NCBI GenBank assembly: GCA_029204225.1
Contig: CM055096.1
Coordinates: 71,518,349 to 71,582,348 of the forward strand
Direction: 5' to 3'
DNA length: 64,000 nucleotides
Origin: Diphasiastrum complanatum
Taxonomy: Eukaryota; Streptophyta; Lycopodiopsida; Lycopodiales; Lycopodiaceae
Shown: piece after piece, positions 11,166 to 21,962 of the stretch
Position numbering within the stretch: position 1 is the stretch's first letter
How the letters are laid out: every line of letters begins with the position of its first letter
Program-made: the position numbers and the translations under genes
Notes under the pieces: model-generated
What the model was told of the DNA's origin: nothing
Databases searched by the model: none
What the model saw: only the letters and a program-made list of their open reading frames with translations

Positions 11166-14100
11166 ATGAGGCTGATATGCAATCATTCACTCAGGAACAT
11201 CAGCAAGAAGTACTTGCTAGGCAGGATTGAAATGCAGGCTGCAGTTCAGGCAGGAATTACATCACCAAGAGCCTTGGTAGGACCCTCCTGTCAGCAAGCA
11301 AAGCACAGTGCTGACAATGCTCAAATCCTTCCCCTGGCAGTTTCAAATGGCAAGAAAAGGAAACGAGTTGACCAGAATCTTGAACCAAGTAAGCGAGGGC
11401 AGATGGTGAAGCCAGAGGATTCTGAATCGAACATCAACAAACAAGATTGCGGCATGAAGGAAGAAGGCATTTCTGCAATTATGGACAAGGATGGAGCTAT
11501 TTTGAATTTGGCTTGTGTAGATAAGCTTATCCTTCTAATGGAGCAGGAGCTAACTGATGGCGTGAAAACGTTGGCTGATCTAGCTAGTCGACGGAGTATG
11601 CTTGCAGGAGTTATTACTGCTACGGACCGTGAAGATTGCCTTAACCGATTTGTACAGCTGGGGGGCCTACGTGTGCTGGATGAGTGGCTACAAGAGGCCC
11701 ATAGAAGCAAAGTTGTTGATGGAGGAAGCCCAAAAGATGGCGAAAAGTTTTTCGAGGATTTGTTGTTGATTTTACTTTGTGCTCTTGATAAGCTACCTGT
11801 AGATTTGGATGCCTTGAAGACTTGCGTAGTTGGGAAGTCTGTTAATAATCTGCGCAGCCACAAAAACTTTGAAGTTCAAAGGAAAGCTCGAAAGCTTGTG
11901 GATGTATGGAAGAGACGTGTAGAGGTGGAGATGAAGCAGTCGGGTGACAGTAAGGTGGGCCCGGCAATGCCATGGTCATGCAAGCAACATCCAACTGATT
12001 CGTTGAATTCTCATTCGATCAAGAATGGAGGTTCTTCTGATGTAGCTGTCAGATGTTCTGGAGATTTAATTAGCAGTGCCAAAGCTGCCTCCAGTGGCTC
12101 AGGTAATTCAAGTGATGGGGTTTCTAATCACCCAGCATTGGTGCCTACACTAGTGAAAGCTCCCACACTATTCTCTTCCAGCTTACCAGGAAACAAAGAT
12201 AGTTGCAAACTTCCTGGTTCAAATCTATCTTCTGATGTTTCGGATAAGGAGGATAAGAGGAACTGCTCTAGTCATTCTCAAAACCACGTATCACATTGCT
12301 CAAATGTATCTGTTAAAATCTCTTCTTCAGCTTTACTCAACTCTAAAATTTATAATTCAGAGTCTTGTTCTCCTGGCATTATCTGCAAGGGTTCAGTAGG
12401 ACCACCAGCCTTACATGGAAGCCAGAAACCTGTTGTAGAAAAACCATTGGCATGGAGCAGAGCTATTCCTATCAGTGGTGACAAATTAGTACCTACAGCA
12501 GCATTATCTGATAAAGATTCTTGTGAAGCTGGAAACATGGAATATCCTGACAGTCAAAGGTCTGTTGTCAGACTTCCCAATCCTGTACAAGTTCCTTCAC
12601 ATGTCATAGATAGTAGAACAGTCACTTGTGTTTCCCCCAACCTGCAAGATAAGATTGCTCCTTTGGTTACATCAGACGTGTCTGAGGGGAAAGTTAGGCC
12701 AGATTCTAATCCATCAACGAGAACGAATTCAGAAGTAAATTCCATTCCAAGAGGTTGCAATATAGGTATTCTGATTGCCGATGGGGATACGGACCATCAT
12801 TCTTTTACAACTCTAGCAAAAGATACAAACAAAGGTGATAAGCTTTGTCATATTACAAATCTATGTCAGAGTGCTGATGGAAAGTGCATTTCTAAAGAGA
12901 TGTATTTACCTGTTGGAATTCCATCTGGAAAGGGTGTTCTTGCTCAGAGAATCTCGACAGAAGGATTCACTGAAGCAGATTTTAGTAGTAAGGGTGAGAA
13001 TGCCTTACAGATTACTCGAGCTGCTGAGGGTACCTCTGTGCAACCAGAAATCACTGGAATGGGCATGAATGATGGCTCTACGGACCTGCTTACAAAAGGT
13101 TTTGCTGGTCAGACTGTAACTTCTCAGGGGATTGATTGTGCTCTTACTAGCGACACTGTTCGAGCAGAACAAGGAGCAGGGCCTAGAGAAGTTCAGGGTG
13201 GGTGCGCAGTGGCTGCTAATCTTCAATTGCACAGTGAACACAAAGTTCATGTGAATGGATGCAGAGAGGAAAAACCAGGCGTTGACATTGAAAGTTCGGA
13301 ATACATGTCAAATTCACCGAGTCCTGCTTCAAGTTCCTCAGGTAACAATCAATCAATAGAAAGTTCCAGGAGCAAAGTGAAGGTGGCATCAAAAGAACGA
13401 GCCAATGGAGAAGTACAAAAGTCAGTTTCAGGGAGAGCTTCTGGTGAGGATGGAGATGCGCTTGAGGAAAAGAGCTCCACTGGAGCGTTATCCATTGAAA
13501 GAGACATAAGATCACTTGAGCATCTGGTAAAAGTAAACTATGGCTCTCCCACTGAGACTAGAGAAGTAGCAGATGCGAGGGGTATGGAAGTGGATGAATA
13601 TAACAAAGCAGCCTCTCAGTTGCATGAAACTAATGCCATGAATCTTGGATCTATGAACAGAGAGAGTGATAGTGGTTCTGGAGACAGTGATGGTACTGGA
13701 TCAGAGAAAAGTCTGAGGCTTATTCAGAATCTTGCTTCTGATTTAGAACAGTTTATGGGAATGTCATCTGAAAGCCATGCAGGTGGAATGGAGTCCGTCT
13801 CTGGATCCTCTGAAGAAGATGCACTTGAACTAGCTAGGCAGGTGGCCAAGGAAGTGGAGCAAGAAATGGGAAGATACAGTAAACCTCTTGGCAGTACGTC
13901 ATCAGATATGGAGATGCAAGACACTAATTTACTCAGTACACATGAAAGTGCTGAAACAACTATCAATAATCTTGATTTGGTCAAAGAAAACCGGTGGGGT
14001 CCTGATTATGAACTTGGAGGCAAGATTAACACAGATCCAGCTGATCAATCTGATATACCTACTTTGGGCTGTGCCCACAACCAGAAGCTAATCAATGAAC

Positions 14101-15959
14101 AGGAGGAACCAACAACAGAGAAAGTATCAGGGTCCGGCTCTGGTGAGGGAGCTCTTCAATCAGTTAGTCGCACAGGTGTTAGCTCTGCAATAGTTGCAGC
14201 TGTCATTGATGGGGCAGAGTCAAATGTACAAGAGGTTGAAGGTTCAAATCATGCTCATACCTTAAATGGGAGTGTCGAATTAGAGATATCAGGCACATCC
14301 AGCAGAACCATGCAGCCAGTTGGTACTACATCCTTTACAACTCCCAGTTTGAGTGGAAGCAGTGGGTCAGTGGTGGATTTTGATGGTGCAAAGCTATCTG
14401 AGTTAAATCTACCCTCAGTTGATCCAAATCAACCTCAGAAAGCTAGGGTATCTGTAGCAGGCAAAGATGCTGTAGAAAGGCCCCTTTTTGACTTGAATGA
14501 AGGTTTCATCACCGATGAGGGAATGCAAGAAGAGTTGACCTCAACCATCTCTGCCTGTGTGAGTGCTTATGTTAACACTCCTATAGTCAACTCAATTGCA
14601 AGCAATGCTTTGGCTGCACCTATTGCAGTCATAGCTTCTACAAATGCTACCTTTATCCCTCCTGCGAGTCCAGTGCCTATCAACAAAGATTTTGGCTGGA
14701 AAGGCTCTGCAGCTACCAGTGCTTTCAGACCTGCAGAACCTCGCCGTGCTTCTGAAATTCAAAATAGTACAGGAGAAACTATACTTTCTGATCCTAATAG
14801 GGTCTCAACTGCAAAACATGTACGTGCACCACTTGGTATAGATCTCAATGTAGCTGATGATGGGTCGACGGAGGACATTGGGCTACCGATAGATGGTTCT
14901 GAAGGATCTGCCACCACTAAAGTCAATGAGCAGGCAACATCCCTACTTTTCACAAACGTTTCTGCCGCAAGGTCAACAAATGGCGGCTTGATTTCCTCAG
15001 CACTGCAACCTATAGCTCATGTCACGACTTGGCCTGACTTTGATCTCAATCAAGCTGATGAGAGTGAGGAGCGTAAGATAATGCTTATGGCAGAGTCTCG
15101 AGTCACTGAAAACCCGGCTTCTCTAAAACCTCATGTCACATGTTCTTTCAGAAATACTGTGAGAGATTTTGATCTGAATGATGGTCCAGTTGCTTCATTT
15201 GAAGAGATAGTTGCTCTGGATGAGCCTGTACAGCAACATTCTTCTGCAAGTATTGGCATTTCGTCGACTCCCACAGTTTCTGGCTTGAGGATCACCCCAG
15301 ACATAGTTAATGTAGCTCCTTGGTTCTCCCCTGGCCACTCCTTTCCAGCAGTGAGAATACCGACATTTTCTGGAGCAAGAGCTGAGTCACCTTATCCTGT
15401 CGCTAGTGTACAGCCCTTTCTTGGTACTGGGATTGGCTTGACGCCTTTTGGTACCGATATATTTAGAACAGTACCGGCACTCACTTCTTCACCAGCTATG
15501 TCATTTCCAGCGGCACCTCCAGGTCCTTATCCATATCCTGCTTTTCCATTTGGAGGTGGTTTCACCTTTGGTTCTACCTCGTTTGGCACAACTGCAATGT
15601 ATGGAGATACAGCAAGCTCTGCTTCATTCTCATCTGTAACTTCACAGAGGGTGAATTCAGGTGGTATACCCCCGTCTTTCGTACAGCCTCCTTATCTCAC
15701 AGGTTTGCCAGAAGGTGCAGGCACTGATAGTAGCAGAGCATGGGCAAGACTTAATTTTGATTTAAATGCTGGTCCAGACCCTGTGGACTTGGAAGCTGCA
15801 AGAGATGTTTTGAATGTCAGAAACCCATTTACACTCAGCAACCAGCAAACGGGAGATTTCTGTCAAGTTGGAGCATCAAGTGGACCTTTTAAAAGGAAAG
15901 GACCTGAAGGCAGTTGGGAAGCTCATAAACGTGGTTATAAACATCCCACGTGGCGCTAG
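11166..15959 (+). CDS. SUO-like protein: TFIIS N-terminal (LW) domain, DLN motifs; BAH part missing
   Basis: One open exon of nearly 1,600 codons (numbering from the first sense codon at 11160). Residues about 24-80 (IEMQAAVQAG, basic KKRKRV nuclear-signal-like run) match the linker that follows the BAH domain in Arabidopsis SUO. Residues about 115-258 form the TFIIS N-terminal/LW helical domain (SRRSMLAGVITATD, FVQLGGLRVLDEWLQEAH, LDKLPVDLDAL). A long Ser-rich, acidic, low-complexity region follows. Five DLN motifs lie at residues 1111, 1228, 1295, 1338 and 1534, resembling repression-type (EAR-like) motifs, and the tail ends FKRKGPEGSWEAHKRGYK, the family's conserved C-terminus. SUO proteins act in the nucleus; Arabidopsis SUO is linked to miRNA-mediated translational repression (from memory). 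The true start is unclear: first ATG 11166, a better family-aligned Met at 11232, or splicing from lost BAH exons upstream. Stop is TAG at 15957. Confidence 0.88.
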   Translation: MRLICNHSLRNISKKYLLGRIEMQAAVQAGITSPRALVGPSCQQAKHSADNAQILPLAVSNGKKRKRVDQNLEPSKRGQMVKPEDSESNINKQDCGMKEEGISAIMDKDGAILNLACVDKLILLMEQELTDGVKTLADLASRRSMLAGVITATDREDCLNRFVQLGGLRVLDEWLQEAHRSKVVDGGSPKDGEKFFEDLLLILLCALDKLPVDLDALKTCVVGKSVNNLRSHKNFEVQRKARKLVDVWKRRVEVEMKQSGDSKVGPAMPWSCKQHPTDSLNSHSIKNGGSSDVAVRCSGDLISSAKAASSGSGNSSDGVSNHPALVPTLVKAPTLFSSSLPGNKDSCKLPGSNLSSDVSDKEDKRNCSSHSQNHVSHCSNVSVKISSSALLNSKIYNSESCSPGIICKGSVGPPALHGSQKPVVEKPLAWSRAIPISGDKLVPTAALSDKDSCEAGNMEYPDSQRSVVRLPNPVQVPSHVIDSRTVTCVSPNLQDKIAPLVTSDVSEGKVRPDSNPSTRTNSEVNSIPRGCNIGILIADGDTDHHSFTTLAKDTNKGDKLCHITNLCQSADGKCISKEMYLPVGIPSGKGVLAQRISTEGFTEADFSSKGENALQITRAAEGTSVQPEITGMGMNDGSTDLLTKGFAGQTVTSQGIDCALTSDTVRAEQGAGPREVQGGCAVAANLQLHSEHKVHVNGCREEKPGVDIESSEYMSNSPSPASSSSGNNQSIESSRSKVKVASKERANGEVQKSVSGRASGEDGDALEEKSSTGALSIERDIRSLEHLVKVNYGSPTETREVADARGMEVDEYNKAASQLHETNAMNLGSMNRESDSGSGDSDGTGSEKSLRLIQNLASDLEQFMGMSSESHAGGMESVSGSSEEDALELARQVAKEVEQEMGRYSKPLGSTSSDMEMQDTNLLSTHESAETTINNLDLVKENRWGPDYELGGKINTDPADQSDIPTLGCAHNQKLINEQEEPTTEKVSGSGSGEGALQSVSRTGVSSAIVAAVIDGAESNVQEVEGSNHAHTLNGSVELEISGTSSRTMQPVGTTSFTTPSLSGSSGSVVDFDGAKLSELNLPSVDPNQPQKARVSVAGKDAVERPLFDLNEGFITDEGMQEELTSTISACVSAYVNTPIVNSIASNALAAPIAVIASTNATFIPPASPVPINKDFGWKGSAATSAFRPAEPRRASEIQNSTGETILSDPNRVSTAKHVRAPLGIDLNVADDGSTEDIGLPIDGSEGSATTKVNEQATSLLFTNVSAARSTNGGLISSALQPIAHVTTWPDFDLNQADESEERKIMLMAESRVTENPASLKPHVTCSFRNTVRDFDLNDGPVASFEEIVALDEPVQQHSSASIGISSTPTVSGLRITPDIVNVAPWFSPGHSFPAVRIPTFSGARAESPYPVASVQPFLGTGIGLTPFGTDIFRTVPALTSSPAMSFPAAPPGPYPYPAFPFGGGFTFGSTSFGTTAMYGDTASSASFSSVTSQRVNSGGIPPSFVQPPYLTGLPEGAGTDSSRAWARLNFDLNAGPDPVDLEAARDVLNVRNPFTLSNQQTGDFCQVGASSGPFKRKGPEGSWEAHKRGYKHPTWR

Positions 15960-16590
15960 CTAGCTATCAGAAATGTACAGCTCAGAGAAGAATAGTTGCT
16001 CCTAAAGACAGGGTTCTGGCAGCATGAAAATGTAAATGCTCATAATGAGCACGTTAGTTATCAGAGCTTGATCATTACAAGGCTGAGATTGAAAGTTATT
16101 AATTTTGAGAGATACATTCCAAATTCCATGAAATATCGATCTTACACTTGGACTGTAAGATCGATCAATGCTTTTCGAAGTTGCACATTTCATGGCAGTC
16201 TTGACTGGCTATTTTTGTACTTTATTTTTTAAAAGAGGTGTTATCCTTGTGTACCTCTGTTGGATACTCTTAAAGGCAAACCCATCTCTCACGAGGGGTT
16301 TTCCGTTACATGGGTAAACTGCAATTTTCCTCTTCTGAAATGCTGTCTGGTGTTGGTCAACTTTACCTGTTTCCCATGTGTATGGCAGAGTTGCTAGGTT
16401 TGAGTGAAATTATTTTCTACAAAAACGACTATTTATCTAAATACATTCACATGTATCTTAGAAATTCATCTGCAAGTATTCCTCTAGTGTCTACACGAAC
16501 ATACGCTTTTTGGATCATCAGATTCATACTAATTATGATTACAAACGAAAATCTTGATTTTTGCTACTAAAAAAGTGTCAGCTGTTAATT

Positions 16591-16596
16591 AATAAA
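16591..16596 (+). terminator. Candidate polyadenylation signal AATAAA
   Basis: An AATAAA hexamer in AT-rich DNA about 630 bases after the stop of the SUO-like gene. Position fits a 3' UTR end, but AATAAA occurs often by chance in this DNA. Confidence 0.35.
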
Positions 16597-16844
16597 AAGA
16601 TATACACCTGTGTGTCTGAGGTGACTATAAGTAAGCAGAACTAAAGGCGACTTTATGTAAGCAGAATTAAACCGTCTCAGATTTGAACAAAATTCTTTTA
16701 ATGCATGATAACATCTTTTAGCAAAAATCAAATTATCTGCCTGACTGTTTTCTTCTGCTTTTCACTTCGCCACTACTACGTTGGTTTCATTGTCTTTTTG
16801 AGAACTGCATTATCAAGCCATTTCCCCAGATCAGACTAATTGCA

Positions 16845-16932
16845 GCGGATCGTGTTCCGGTGCAACAGCGATCTGGAACGAGCCTTCCGGATCGCCAGCG
16901 TTTCGGACAGTGGAACGCTGTCTGGATCGCTT
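16845..16932. repeat. GC-rich hairpin, one arm of a MITE-like element
   Basis: Contains the self-complementary pair gcgatctggaa and ttccggatcgc, and further GGAACG/CGTTC motifs, followed by a T-run and AT-rich DNA like the centre of the element at 10,032-10,205. The opposite arm is absent, so this looks like a broken copy. Confidence 0.4.
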
Positions 16933-16939
16933 TTTTTTT

Positions 16940-17239
16940 TAAATTAATCTTTTTTCATAAAACTTAAAAAAAAAAAACTCAATACCTTAATTTAAGTAAA
17001 TTACGGTTTGAGTCAAGGTGCCTCATCTTGGACGTGGCCGACCTCAGGAAAAATCCCTTTAAATTAGGACCATGAAATTAGGCCTTGACAAGAGCATAGT
17101 TTGAGGCCATGAGAGGTGACTTGATTCAACATAATCTAATCCTAATTATGTACACATATGGAGGACAATTGGCTATCCATCAAGATGCCACATGGAAATA
17201 AACTAGTTGCTAGATTTTAACATTCTCACTCCTTAAAAA
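16940..17239. other. No gene seen; possible LTR remnant
   Basis: AT-rich non-coding DNA lying just beyond the RNase H end of a minus-strand copia. It may contain what is left of its 3' LTR, but no clear LTR start was identified. Confidence 0.3.
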
Positions 17240-17871
17240 CTAGCCACTAGATTTCAACATGGATTTGCTAATAACTCCAAGGGTTGATCTAAACTTAACA
17301 AATGATGCTTTCGACAAACGTTTAGTAAGAATGCCAACTACACAAAGTGAAGTGTCCACATGCTCCAACTTGACTTCTTTTGATTGCACCTTTTCCCTCA
17401 CAAAATGATAAGCAACTTCAATATATTTGCTCCTAGCATGGAAGATGAGATTTGTTGCAAAGCTTTGAGATGACATTTGATGAGGGAAATGTCTTTAGAT
17501 CTGATCACTTTGAGCTCCATCAATGGCCTTTTGATCCACAAGATCTCCTTTGTGGTGAATGTAAGTGCTTTGTACATATTTCATAAGCACTTATTGATCT
17601 TTTATCCACCTTGTCTCCACCAAAGTATGAATCTGGAAAAACCAAACAAATCAATGTAATCACGCCTATATAGTATGCCAAAGTCGAGTGTGCTAGAAAT
17701 GTATCTAAGCACCCTTTTGGCTAGCTTCCAATGGTGAATCAAGGGATCTTGCATAAGTTGACTTAATCTATTAACACTATTGGTATGTGCCAATCTTAGC
17801 ATTATCACATCTAATTCATTCATGAACATCAAGTTACAATGAAAATGCAAGAAATCAAGAAAACTAGTCAA
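17240..17871 (-). pseudogene. Ty1/copia RNase H remnant
   Basis: Minus-strand frames contain NSVNRLSQLMQDPLIHHWK and LRYISSTLDFGILY (end of reverse transcriptase/start of RNase H) and, nearer 17,300, LIFHARSKYIEVAYHFVREK (RNase H C-terminus), both standard copia landmarks. The catalytic middle of RNase H has been deleted and frames are broken. Confidence 0.85.
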
Positions 17872-18645
17872 AAATCAAGAAACTAGCTAAATGTAGCAAA
17901 ACTTCACCAAATTAGGCAAAGTAAGGTATCATTATTCATGATTATAGATCATTCACAATATAGGGCCTGAAACTAGAGCATCATCTGAGCTCTCATGTGA
18001 TTGTAGGCACATGAACCACAATTTCCATCAAGAAAGCTCTCAAAGAGAAGCTCCAAGATCTCTCAAAATTCAAAATTACCAAACTGAACAATAGCCTCCA
18101 AACTTAGCACGACCTCAGCTATTTATAGTGGTCATTTGTGCCTCTACTATAAGATTGGGGCTAAGTACTACAATTCCACTATTCACAAATATAGCGAGAT
18201 AATCATTCCAGTGATGTGCTTATTGTTAACCATTCTTTATTAGTCAAATATTGTCACCTCAGATTCTGCTACCAGCTCATTATTGTAGAACAAGGTTGCA
18301 AGAAGTCTTCTATAGAAAAACCTTTTATCTATAATTACGCCCTTTAAATTCTATAAGATCACTAAAGAAGAGGTTGATGAAACACAAGATTGCCTTAAGT
18401 AGCATTAATTCTGCATGGGCTAACAAAATACATGCAATGCGACATTCGTTAGTCTTCTTCCTCATCATCTGTCTTGATTGGAAAAACTATCCAATTCCAT
18501 ATGCATCTTTTTTTGTCCCTACATCTGGTGGATTCATCAGATCCCATTTAGAGAAGAGATCCTCTTGGTCAACTGTACACAAGGAATCTGACAGCCTTGG
18601 GTTTTGTTCCAATGTTAACTTGTTTTCCTTGATAATAGGATCAGA
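17872..18645. other. No gene seen
   Basis: AT-rich sequence between two copia remnants; short imperfect repeats of aaatcaagaaactag occur near 17,850. Nothing else can be supported. Confidence 0.3.
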
Positions 18646-19377
18646 CTAGATTGAGATTCAAGATCAATCTTAGATCCTATGGCAAAAACACACTACTACA
18701 TGCATTCAATCACTTCCAACTCTCACTCACACGTGTGGGAAGTATTAAAAAATTATTCTAAGTAAAAACAAGCTGCTCTCCTCAGGTAGAGAGAGAAAGA
18801 CCATCATGAGCTCTCCGGTAGAGAGAGAAAGCTAGAAATTCAATGACACTCAAAATCCACACAATCACCAAATCAATTAGATCCAAATGAGGAGTACAAT
18901 GATACTAGTAGATCCACGAGCTACCACTATGCTTAACTATGATTGGACCACACTTTGCCACCTCTTAATCCTATTGGACCATTGATCCATGCACCTCTAA
19001 ATTCTATTGGACCATTTTCAAGCAAACCTCAACTTATGGTTCCACCTCCAAATCCTATTGGACCTCTTAAACTTCATCAAACAAAAGCATTACACTTGTC
19101 TACACTCTGATTGGCACAAGTTTGGCCTTCTACTCTATTTTGGCTCAATAGTGGCATTACAAGTGGAAATGGATAATTTGCCATCTATGCCAAATTTGAC
19201 CCTATCAACATCCTACACCTAAATGCTTGACTATGAAATTCTATGAGACCCCTATATCAAACATTTTTATTTACTTTACGATTCTCCACACGTGAGAACA
19301 TCCTCCACACATGTGAGATTCACTTACAAACTTCTATCATAAAAAATACCAAGCTAGATTTTTGCCAATTTCTCACA
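18646..19377 (-). mobile_element. LTR of a copia family (3' LTR, inner end truncated)
   Basis: This is the reverse complement of the LTR at about 49,640-50,335 (shared cues: several tcctattggacc repeats, ctaccgagagagaaag-like CT/GA blocks, cacacgtgtggga). On the minus strand a purine tract (gaggaggag, 19378-19386) is followed by the LTR start TGTGAGAAATTGGC at 19377. The LTR stops at about 18,646, roughly 85 bases before the end seen in the other copy. Confidence 0.75.
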
Positions 19378-20755
19378 CTCCTCCTCAAAAAATAGCTTGG
19401 AAAGGTACTAAATTACTTGAGAAGTTTGTAAATCTTTTTGAGTGGATCCTTTGGTATGCATAAGAAGTGAAGATCAGCCAAGGGATCCATCATAGCAGCA
19501 CCCTCACCATATCCATGATAAGATCTCTTTGGTAGAGATCTCTTGCCAATGCCTTTGAAGAGTGCTCCACCAATATGCCACTATGATCATGGGCTTCCTC
19601 CATGCTTGATGATGATCTTTGCTTTGAAAGTTCCACTTGCATGATGGATGCACCATAAATAGAGAAATTTGAGGCTTCCAAGCCTCATAAGGATCATGGA
19701 GATCAAGATCATAAGATGTGAAATAATGATGATTATCAAGATAATGCTTTCTAGCTTGACTAGTCCACATACAATGAACTATATCCATGATGGATCTAAT
19801 CTTGATATCAAAGACTATCTTGATCTTTTTTAGGCTAGTTACTCTCTCAAGGATGTAAGTGTCCACTTTGGATGCTTCACTTAATCTCCAGAGGAGTTTA
19901 CAATTTGCCTCAAAGCATGTGAAAACATTATTTTCAAAAAAGTGAGTACCAAGCTCAATCTTGTTCTTACTAGAACCAAGAGCATACTTTTGACAATACA
20001 ATATCTTGCTTTCAAAAAGTATTGTAAACACATCTAAGTCAATAATGACAAGAAACATGTCCATACCATAAGCATCATACAAAACTAGTAAAGCTTTTCT
20101 TGAATTTTGATATCTAAAAAATTCAATGAAGCAAGATAGCATTTCAAGCAAAGGAAGAGAAGCATATATGAATGTGTTGTAGTAGATACAACATGAAAGA
20201 TGCCCCTCTTTTCCATGTAAGGTGAGCCATAAAGACTCGGCCATGCATCTTGAAGATCTTCTTGAAATCATATGAAGAAGAAACTCCTCCTCACACATTG
20301 GCCCCATCATAACTTGAATACCTTCAAAAAAGATAACTTGTGATGCTTCTTGAGAAACCTTGATGTCGGCCACTTCCAAGATTGAATCTTCATGCAATGT
20401 GACATCTCTATTCATAATCGCTTTTGAAATAGAGAGTGTAAAGACACTAAAGACCTCCTTGATGGATGAGTATCCTACTTCACAACAAATGATGGAGTAT
20501 GGGCAAAGTTAGGATCAAACACTCTTAGCACGTGTGAAATACACTAAGAAACCAAATTTGACTCAAATACAATGATATTGCATGAAACAAAATGGCTAAG
20601 ATCTCAAAACAGTGCCTAGATCACATAAAGATGAGATTGGTAAGCATTCAACTGTGATTTTGGATCAAACAAGCAATCTCTTGACGAAACCAAATGTGTC
20701 CACCCAGGTCTAGGTGCCCTACCTTGGATTCTTAACTAAAATGTGAGTCATCCAA
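19378..20755 (-). mobile_element. Internal part of a rearranged copia derivative
   Basis: A 303-codon minus-strand frame (20415-19504) starts with NRDVTLHED, which resembles the SRDVIFDE segment after the copia integrase. The remainder (for example RLSEASKVDTYILE and IRSIMDIVHCMWTSQA) is not normal copia pol, yet is shared at protein level with 39107-39553. From about 20,430 to 20,755 the DNA matches the leader of the plus-strand element at 50.7-50.9 kb. It appears to be a non-autonomous element whose pol has been replaced or scrambled. The 5' LTR is missing; similarity ends sharply near 20,755. Confidence 0.7.
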
Positions 20756-21962
20756 ATTTCTCAAAGATAATCAAAGATTCTGTAAAAAAATTTCTGAAAT
20801 TTGCATCTTCAAAATTTTTTTCCATCCGACGATTTTGAAACTTTTTCGATTTTTCGAGCTTCTCGAGTTCTTTGGTTTTTTTGAGTTTCTCAAGTTTTTT
20901 CGAATTTTCTCAGTTTTCATCTGTCGTGCATCTGCCAACCATTTAAAAAAAAATTTCAAAAAATTCTATTCGACGATCCCATCCGACGATCCCATCTGAA
21001 GATTGCATCCGACGACTACAAAAAAAAAAAACATTTTCTTAGACACCTGCATCTGTTTCTCTTTTCTCCGATCATTATTTTCTATTTTTTGTGCTTTTGG
21101 AATTTTTACCTTTTTTCCATCCGACAAGTTTTGAAATCCTTCATATTTTTCGAGTTTTACAATTCTTCTTGTTTTTTTGAGTTCTGGTATAATTTCTATT
21201 TCTTCGAGTTTTTGCATCTTTTCTATTTTTCAAATTTTTAAGATTTAGAACTTTTTTTTTTTTTCATCAAATGAGTTTTTCAATCTTTCTTTTTTAGAGT
21301 TATTGAGATTTTTGGGTTTTTTCAACAATTTTTTTTTTGATTCCACGTGCATCCAACAAACTGCACAACAAGACTTTCTTTGATGATTGCATCCGACGAC
21401 CTACAAAAAATTTGTCTAACGTTTTCATCCGACGGGTTTTTGGGATTTTCGACATTAACAGATTTTTCACTTTTTTCGAGATGTAAAAGAATTTTTCAAA
21501 TTGTTCAGAATTTTTTAAGTTGGAAGGGGTTTTTCGCGTTGCTCGAAATCTTACACTTTTTTTGAGTTTTTTAAAATTGATTGTGTCTGATGATTGCATC
21601 TGACGACCAGCGTAAAACTATAAAAAAATAAACTTTTTTGAAGATTGCATCCGATAGTTTTTTTTTTTTTTAATTTTTGACATTTTCAAATTTTCTATTT
21701 TTTCGAGTTTCGAATTTTTCGAATTAATTTTTGAGTTTCATATTTTTTGAGTCTTTTAGATTTTTGTATTTTTCGAGTTACTTTTTTTGAATTTTTCAAC
21801 TATCTTCAAATTTTCGAATTTTTGATATTTTTCTGGAGTTTTTTTTAGAATTTTTATGAATTTTTTGATAAGCTAAACTGAGGTACTGTCAGTCATATAT
21901 TCAAAAGAAAAAAAAATATAAAAAACCAAACAAAACAACAAAAAAGAGTTAAATCAGTTCTC
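20756..21962. repeat. T-rich low-complexity region with recurring catccgacga motif
   Basis: Long T-runs with many ttttcgagttttt-like words, punctuated by gcatccgacga or close variants at about 20,823, 20,969, 20,985, 21,006, 21,118, 21,388, 21,427, 21,594 and 21,646. It ends just before the gypsy gag start at 21,963, so it may be the decayed LTR/leader of that element. Minus-strand Lys-rich frames in it are composition artefacts. Confidence 0.45.

Noticed and set aside
11321-13515. Open frames antisense to the SUO-like exon (for example 11321-11863, 13216-13515)
   Set aside because: Shadows of the coding strand; no independent motif.
20771-21599. Lys/Arg-rich minus-strand frames
   Set aside because: They result from T-rich low complexity on the plus strand.
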